This document shows, piece by piece, positions 31,466 to 38,096 of a stretch of 38,096 nt of DNA. Origin of the DNA: Ceratorhiza oryzae-sativae (taxonomy: Eukaryota; Basidiomycota; Agaricomycetes; Cantharellales; Ceratobasidiaceae); assembly GCA_030998015.1 (NCBI GenBank), contig JARWMV010000135.1, positions 1 through 38,096 of the forward strand. The letters run 5' to 3'. Under the pieces are notes generated by a model, which was given only the letters and a program-made list of their open reading frames with translations, made no database searches and was not told the origin of the DNA. Both the position numbers and the translations under genes were made by a program. Within the stretch, counting starts at the first letter, position 1, and each line of letters starts with the position of its first letter.

Positions 31466-34400
31466 TTTCTAACTTTTGAACCAACCGATTTATCGCTCAT
31501 GTAGCGATGGAGTTTATGCTCGATCTCGTCCCATCGAACAACATAACTCTCTTGTTGGAAATTGGGGCAGGTGGTATTGCCTCCCGTAAGATTTACGCGG
31601 TTCGTTCGAGTTTGCTTGCGAGAAATATATCTCGCTTGCGGCCCACTTGAGGAATTGAGAGGTTGCCATACGTGGCTAGGTGTCCCATGGGGTGTATCAC
31701 ACACGATTTCCTCCTTCCCCCTTCTCACCCCGTCGCTGCAAAATGTATACATACTCGTTCAAGCTAGTGTAGTAAATCCTACTCGTAAATCTTCTTCTGC
31801 TACGAGTGGACTCAAGTCTGACTATTTGCCTCATTCGCCGAGTTGAGGCTTAGCCATTTCAACTCGGCGGTCGAATCCTGGGTGCCAGATCAGCTGTTGA
31901 ACGAATGTTATTCTCACCATCTTCTATCTTACGTTCCGTTTTATCCTATATGTGAATCGTACCCTATGTATCGTCGCTTTCACAGTGATCTATCTCCCTG
32001 TCTCGGTTCCGCTTTATCCGTTGTACCGCGTATATAAACAAATATACTGTCGCTGAATCCTCTCCGACATATTACATCTCTCACTCACATTATACAGTTT
32101 AACGGATCAATCTGTAGAATAAACCACGCTATTCTATACCGAAGCGCATCCAGTTCATCTCGCTTCAACATCAACGCCACAGTCTTGGCATGAATGCTCA
32201 GATTTTTTATGTAGTCATCTAACTTTTGTCCCGACAGACCGGTCAGGTTGTGATTCCGTCATTTGGCAAGAACTATGCGCTCTCACCGTGTATCAAAAAT
32301 ATAAGCTCAAGCGCGAATGGAGAATAAGTCGATCTACCGTGTCATAGGTGGGGGGGGGGGCTGTAGACTGATAGTCTAACAGCTAGGAGCGCATGCGCAT
32401 ATATAATACATGAATTTTTCGGCCGTGAAGATAGTAGCTATAGTTGATGGCATGATGCGAGTCAGATCAAATGTCGAGCGCGGTTCCTCATCAAGCGTCG
32501 AAGCAAAGCTACATGTTGCGCGCTGAACATTCGCCATATCATTCGAGTCAGGTTCCCACTCGTACGCCACACACGTTTTCTCTACTTGGTATCATCATAA
32601 ACGCACGTCCCATTCAGATCACCTAACGATTGGAGGTGGTATTATTGAGCGCGAAGGGGGAGACGGCGGAATATGAGTTAAATCCCTGAATCTTTGGCTC
32701 GGTTCCGCGGTGGTCTAGATGCCGGTGTCATGTGACACTCAGGGCTTTGATCCCTTATATGAGCGCTAGCCCAAGTTCGCGATCAACATCGGTCTCCTAC
32801 CACCACCACCACAACCTCTTTTCGTATTCACCACTCAACAACGCCCTCGACACTGGCAGCAACTCCTAACCCGATGACACCACCTCGAATATTCGACAAA
32901 AACATCTTTTCGGCGGCAATCCTGGCGCGCCACGTTCCCCGATCTCCCATTTTTTCTCCGTCTCCGTTCTCCCCGCCAATGTGAGCGATGCCAAGCTCGT
33001 TATGCCAACGACCCTCTTTTCCGAAGCCTGGCCAGAGGTTGAGAGGCGAGGCTAACAATGCACGCTCCGTTGGTGTTACCGGCTATAGGTGCTCATTGCG
33101 TATGATCGCGTTGGTTACCAGCCGTTTTCGTGGACCGGGCTCCTGGCCTTTGGGACGTTGATTTGAGCGAAAGACTTGGCAAACGCAACGTATGTTCTTG
33201 TGCGTATTATCGCCAAGGGTTGTCAAGTCTTTTGTCAATCGATGTCTCTTCGGCTAGGGGCTCGGTCGCTTATACTCCAGCTCCTTTCCTTGGTTCCAGC
33301 CGGAAAACAGTGGATACAATATGATAAAACACTCGAGCCTGGCGCATCTGGCTTTGGAGCGTCAAAGCACGCATCATGCACGTCTTAGGAGACTTCTTAG
33401 GACATCGCAGAACATCCAAGTAAGCACTGGTGTGGCTCAACACCAGCTATGTGACACGACTAGGACACGTCCGGCTGGCGCGACATCTCCATACCTTCCA
33501 CGCGGCCGCGTCTGTTCAGACGGGCTGTGACGAATCCAAAGCATCGGCCGCCCATTTTCTATCTTGTGTAACGAAATTTGACACAAACCGACAACGCGAT
33601 GCGATCTTCGAGGCCCTCGTCCTACGAAGATGTATATTGGTTCATATACTGAGTACGAAAATATAAGTAAGAGCTTATCGCAGCAAAGTGTGTATGCGAA
33701 CTACAGGCGCTGGGACATCAGCCCCGCATAACGTCGTTCTCGAGTACGTACAAGCGATATGTTTATAATCGACTGCCCGACTATGAAAATAAGTACCGAC
33801 ATATACCCTAGGCGGGTCAAACACTTAAAATAAGCGCTACGCGCACCTTTTCAGAATATCATAATTAAAGCGTGTCAGACCACAGTCTAGGTGGTTCTGC
33901 GCCTCTGTTCTGTTTCAGTGAATATCTGACTGAATGTTTCTGAAGATCATGCGCTCATATCTCGCGATGGTCAGATAGCTCAGTTCACTTGGCGCGTATA
34001 TAGGCGTCTCTATCGCTGATGCAGGAGAATTGCATGTAAAATACAGCTGCGCTTCGCACGTTCTCGCTCATGTGACTGAAGCAAGGGATGCGAACGGTGA
34101 CGCTACGAATAAGTTGGCACTCTATACCAAGCTCGGCCGAACCTTCATTCTCAATATAACAGCAGTAAAACACGCGGTTGGTTGGGTGAAGCTGCGAGGA
34201 AAGGTGCTGAACGAAGTCATGCGCTTCTGGTATTCCAGTGCATATAGTCCGCGTTCCTATATTAGTTTATATTTCTCTGCTCTCCTTGAATATAAGGAAC
34301 TCTGTACATCACAGAAATATAAGCCCCGTTAACTCATTTCCAGCTCATCCCTGCTCTTCCACTGCATACAAGTTATTAGTAGCTAATCAAAGACCCATTG

Positions 34401-34694
34401 TCTTTAACAAAAGATGGCTAGAGCGGATTGGCGATCGTCAATCGGAGCGCATCGCTCATTCAGACGAAGTTTCATCAGGAACAGCCCGAGCGCGGGCCAA
34501 GGCAAGTTTAGTTGTATACAAAACCTAGTTCATTTCGCATTTCTCATCCCAACAGTTTACATTGGACTTACAGACTCGGATCTCGTGATTATCCGATTTC
34601 TCAGATCACTCACCGCGCATATACGCATCCCTTTCGCAGGTATCACGCGAATTATCTATAAGGTACCGTGGTACATCGTTCAACATCACCATAT
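31466..34694. other. Gene-poor interval, no confident feature
   Basis: About 3.2 kb without a gene I can support. A stretch from about 31889 (TGTTGAACGA) through a GTATATAAAC box near 32030 to ATTATACA near 32098 has the look of a solo LTR (TG start, internal TATA box, CA end), but flanking target copies do not match and no second copy is present. A homopolymer of about eleven G lies near 32350. Short frames at 33130-33660 and 34030-34530 are unconvincing. Confidence 0.35.
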
Positions 34695-34702
34695 TAGAGG
34701 GT

Positions 34703-35495
34703 GCTTGCCTAAAGTGGTGCCCGACCCACAAGACCATCCTGAGCAATGTGCTAGCGGACAAAGAGGCAAGGCTGGCAGCGAAAGGCGAGACCTACAGACA
34801 AAACCTCATCCCCAGGCAACTATACACTTATCGCCAGAGGATTACGAGACACCTAGCCAAGCGCCTCACCAAGGAAGCGATCGTGAGCTACGCAGAGCGG
34901 GGCTGGGGGTCCCTCCCAGCGGTCAGAAGCTATCCAGCAGGCTCCCTACCGTAGTACCAGCCGATTTATTGAAGCTCACGGTCGGAAGGTCGCGAGCGCA
35001 AATTGGCCTCCTCTTCAGACTCACCACCGGTCATCTACAGCTCGGGAAACACCTCTTCTTGCTCGACCTCGCCGATTCGTCTTCTTGTAAGGCATGCGGT
35101 GAAGCGGAAGAATCGGTCATGCACTTCGTACCTCGCTGCCCGAAGTTTGTCGCGCTCCGGCAAAAGGTGCTGGCCTGCAGAGGGCGCAATTTCCTCTCTC
35201 TCCCTTTCTCCTTTCTGCTGTTCCCGGTCATACGGCACTACTGGAATATGCCTGGCGCTTTCATCGCTTCCCAGACCTATTGCGTTCTTAATCTTGCGTT
35301 TCCTTTACCACAGCCCACCCCTTTGTAGTTACAGCAGACTAGTTTAGTGTCATTGGCTAGCGATGATTTTAGATAAGTAGTACCCGCTGTATTTTCTCCC
35401 TTTCCTCTTCTCCGTACTTAGGCACTGCTAGAAGCCGCGACATGAGGCGTAGCCTCGAAGTGGCTATAATAAAGCTGATTTAAAAAATAAATAAA
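34703..35495 (+). mobile_element. 5'-truncated LINE fragment with 8-bp target duplication
   Basis: 793 bp bounded by TAGAGGGT on both sides (34695-34702 and 35496-35503). The 3' end is A-rich (ATTTAAAAAATAAATAAA) directly before the second target copy, as expected for target-primed reverse transcription. The interior is the C-terminal end of a LINE polymerase protein. It is unrelated in tail sequence to the LINE at 13532-14803, so two LINE families are present. Confidence 0.85.
34707..35328 (+). pseudogene. LINE ORF2 C-terminus: RNase H end and zinc knuckle, frameshifted
   Basis: The first part (34707 to about 34930) reads CLKWCPTHKTILSNVLADKE, the terminal His/Asp region of a LINE RNase H, followed by helical KEAIVSYAERGWGSLP. 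A frameshift near 34925-34960 moves the continuation to another frame: VVPADLLKLTVGRSRAQIG, LLFRLTTGHLQLGKHLF, then the knuckle CKACGEAEESVMHFVPRC (C-x2-C...H...C). A short hydrophobic tail ends at 35328. Inactive by truncation and frameshift. Confidence 0.8.
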
Positions 35496-35503
35496 TAGAG
35501 GGT

Positions 35504-36384
35504 CCTTCACCTCCCTGCGTGCCCCGTGATAAGTCGATAACTGTTAACGACTTTTGCCTTGGACAGTCTAGACGTAAGACTCACCTATTTTGACGTACAC
35601 ACCTAAACCCTAAATCATTTATCACTCAGAGCGATTTATGGGTTATAAATACAGGATCTGGGAGCCCCTCGTACCCCTGAATATTTTCTTCCGCTTTCAC
35701 TCTTTTGTTGAAGCGAATTGTTAAAGGTCGCTTCAAGGTGGCTTAACACAGTGAATAAAGCGGGAGAGCTCGTCGCTACGAAGCACGAGTGGTGGATGTA
35801 AAAGTCGCTGAGGGACGAGGCGACTATGTATTCGCTTATATAACATACAACGTGAGAGACAGAAGAACATGTACGTGTGGAAAGGTCGCTGTGGATACAG
35901 CGATACATGCGGTGCAAAAGACATATAAAAGTACAAACGAACTATACGAAGAGAAAGCACATGAATGCTGGGATATAATGCACATGGACCGTAGTTACAT
36001 GCGGTACATGTTGCGGGATCGTTCAACATCTTTACTATAAATCATTTTGTATATAACTCAACGTACGCTCGATGTCTAAATCAACGCGCTTCCGACCATG
36101 TACACTTGCGCGTCGCATATTTGGTCCTATACAAATCACCACTACTCGACATTTTTTTGGTAAAGTGCTCCACTTGTACTTCTTATCTTCTTGGGAGACT
36201 TTTTTTGTCGTATTTTTTCCCCCCACTTGCTATGGTTTTTATTCGTAGACTGGGCCTTAAAAAAATAAACATGTACGATATCTAAACTAAAAAAGAAACG
36301 GAAACAGAAACAGAAATAAAAATAGAGAAATGCTAAAGAACAAGCCACACGAGATTCAACAACAAGAGGGACAGGTTAAAGAGT
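35504..36384. other. Intergenic interval with AT-rich and simple-sequence stretches
   Basis: No gene supported. A short purine-rich AAACRG-type simple repeat lies near 36290-36330, and poly-A/T tracts are frequent. This is the 3' flank of the partial SIR2/caspase-like gene. Confidence 0.45.
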
Positions 36385-38096
36385 CTAAAATGATCGCTTT
36401 AACTCCAACGAGATACTATACCTTCCGTCAACGTATCGAATCTTGCCTTCAAGATCGTTACAAGGCAAGACCCATATGCGGCCACACCCTGGACATGCAG
36501 CTGTGAGATTTAAATCGTGAACACGCATGCCGTCCTGAGCGTCGTGTTTGATCAACCAATCCTGGGTGAAAGACTCTGCTGCTGAGCGCATACACATGCA
36601 GAAGGTTCCAATATCAGGCAGTGCTTTGCCTAGTGGTTTTTCGTTGAGTGACGTCGCGTATAGTATATGAGGTTCCAATTGTGTTCCGAGTACTACTAGG
36701 TTTGAGTCCTGGAATAGGTGTTCGTTACTCGACCAGGCATGTGTTGCCACCTCCACGATATTTGCCTTGCTAGCGGGGTCGGTGGACACCTTATCGATTG
36801 AAGTATCTAAGAGAAACGACGCCCAACTATGCAATCTAAAGCGCTTCATATTGAGAGTGCAAATAACCACGTCAAATATGCGCAAACTGTAGATACTGTT
36901 TATATGAGTGTCTCTCTGCGGTGTTGGCGTATTCAAACCTTTTGACTTCGCGCGATAGCGCCAGAATACTTGGGTTAGACGACAGTTCGGCCTCATTGCA
37001 CATCATCACAGCGATTGAATGTGAGGCCTTCTTGGCAACCCCGCGAACCAGCTGAGAAGAAAGAACGAGCAGCTGCAACAGGCATAAGAGTCTGTGATAT
37101 ATGCACCGTGAGATGCGAACCTGGGATATTTCCTGCGTGCAGACAGGTCGACGCTTCGTATGCAAGAATTGGGTGTACCATGACATATTCACCACAATTA
37201 AATCGTATGTTTCCCTGCACCAGACCTCGCTAAAGTTAGGGAATCCATTGAATAACCATCAAACCACGAACCATTCATCTGGCTGTCGAACACAATGTAT
37301 CTCGTCTGTGGCGCTAAAAATACAGCAGTGGAACTATAACCCTGATTAGGATATTTTGAAGTTGAAGTAGAGCACGTTATTTACCTGCCTCCCACGCCTC
37401 ATGCATTCTTCCCCTATAACGCTTGCAAGCACTCGTGCATCGTGTACTGCCCACATGCTATGGTATACCACGAATAACACTGGCACCCGCCTGGCTATTG
37501 TCGAGATTTCGTTAGCACATCACGACAAGCGAGGAGAAATAGTATCTTACACCTAGAGCTAACAATGGACTTCCCGGATTCTCTACCCAAACGCTTGGGT
37601 AGACTTATGCTGGTTGATCCCCAACCACGTTCGGTTGGCTGTTGTTGAGCTTCGTGACACAGCGCCAATATCTTTTTCAGGTAAGACAATCAGCGTCCGG
37701 GTGCTTAAGTGTTTTCTTACCTCGGTAGCTATCCGGACTTTTGTTTTTCGATCTTCGTTCTTGGCCTGGTCGCATCAGCTAAAACAGCTCCAATATCACC
37801 AGATTATTGCAGACATACTGTGTTCATCGCGCCCAAACATCCCTTAGCCCACTGCTCGATGTCCATCTGTACGTGCAAATCGACGTATTTGCCCCACGAG
37901 CTGATTGCCAATGGCGTCCAGTCGACATAAACTACTACACCGCCAGTCCCATGCACCTGATCTGCCATCGCTTGGACAAGTTGGCGGACTCCTTTAGGTT
38001 TGAGGCGAGTTCCAATCACGAGCAGGATATGGCACTTAGCATCACGAATGGCAAAGTAGTCTATAGCCTTCCCATTCTTGCTCGGCTCTGTGATTT
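36385..38096 (-). CDS. SIR2-like / caspase-like protein, third paralogue, 5' part outside the window
   Basis: Exons, all in phase: beyond 38096-37819 (partial), 37778-37721, 37603-37553, 37494-37385, 37341-37268, 37229-37121, 37051-36939, 36886-36385. The visible N-terminal part is the end of a SIR2 domain: AKCHILLVIGTRLKPKGVRQ (sirtuins have GTSLK), GGVVVYVDW, YVDLHVQMDIEQW. There is no Cys-rich finger; a short segment (RVYPSVWVENPGSP) leads straight to the caspase-like part: VPVLFVVYHSMW plus helix, STAVFLAP, DLIVVNMSWYTQ and HSIAVMMCNEAEL. The Cys strand is kept, but the His position is Trp or Tyr. The 109-nt exon 37229-37121 matches the 109-nt exon 19862-19754 of the 740-aa paralogue in size and phase. 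The C-terminus shares KPLGKALP...C.C and LTAACPGCGRIWVL with it. The long 37604-37720 intron is the least certain join. Confidence 0.75.

Noticed and set aside
31889..32098. Possible solo LTR with TG...CA ends and a TATA box
   Set aside because: No matching 5-bp target duplication and no second copy in the window, so it is noted only as an unproved possibility.

Overview
The window looks like nuclear DNA of a filamentous basidiomycete, most likely an Agaricomycete. A Rhizoctonia-like (Cantharellales) source is my best guess, but it cannot be proved from the sequence. The evidence is intron-dense genes with 38-70 nt GT...AG introns, a USP4/15-Ubp12-type ubiquitin hydrolase, and many decayed pogo, Tc1, LTR and LINE elements. 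No bacterial operons, rRNA, tRNA or CRISPR array were seen. Exon structures below were built by hand from splice sites; where a gene is called intact, the exon lengths sum to a multiple of three.

Layout. 1-1480: no confident gene. 1481-5622 (-): six-exon ubiquitin C-terminal hydrolase, 1298 aa, divergent from an 81-aa unknown gene (5738-6042, +). 6043-8260: a Tc1-type transposase fragment cut off by a ~653-bp repeat, present twice as direct copies. 8430-10675: satellite of about 25 units of 88 bp, each carrying two adjacent palindromes. 11192-14823: a pogo/Tigger transposon with matching terminal repeats and TA target sites, which has itself received a 281-bp solo LTR (5-bp target duplication) and a 5'-truncated LINE (13-bp target duplication).

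14963-18416: two convergent multi-exon genes of unknown function (561 aa and 297 aa). 18995-25259 and 36385-38096 (all -): three members of one protein family. The full member has a degenerate SIR2/sirtuin domain, a cysteine-rich PHD-like finger, a domain reading like a caspase/CHAT-type fold with a His...Cys pair, and a conserved C-terminal module. The second member has only PHD finger plus caspase-like domain. The third (cut by the window end) has SIR2 and caspase-like parts but no finger. This modular SIR2/PHD/caspase-like family is the most interesting content.

25393-27613 (-): large low-complexity unknown gene. 27964-28538 (-) and 28671-29405 (+): divergent pair, a small Cys-rich coiled-coil protein and a RING-finger coiled-coil protein. 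29406-36384: gene-poor, with a second copy of the LTR sequence (29787-29954) and a second 5'-truncated LINE (34703-35495) flanked by an 8-bp target duplication.

How the genes work together: the USP and the RING protein both belong to ubiquitin signalling but need not be linked. The SIR2/PHD/caspase-like cluster could be a fungal stress, cell-death or allorecognition family; that is inference from domain content only.
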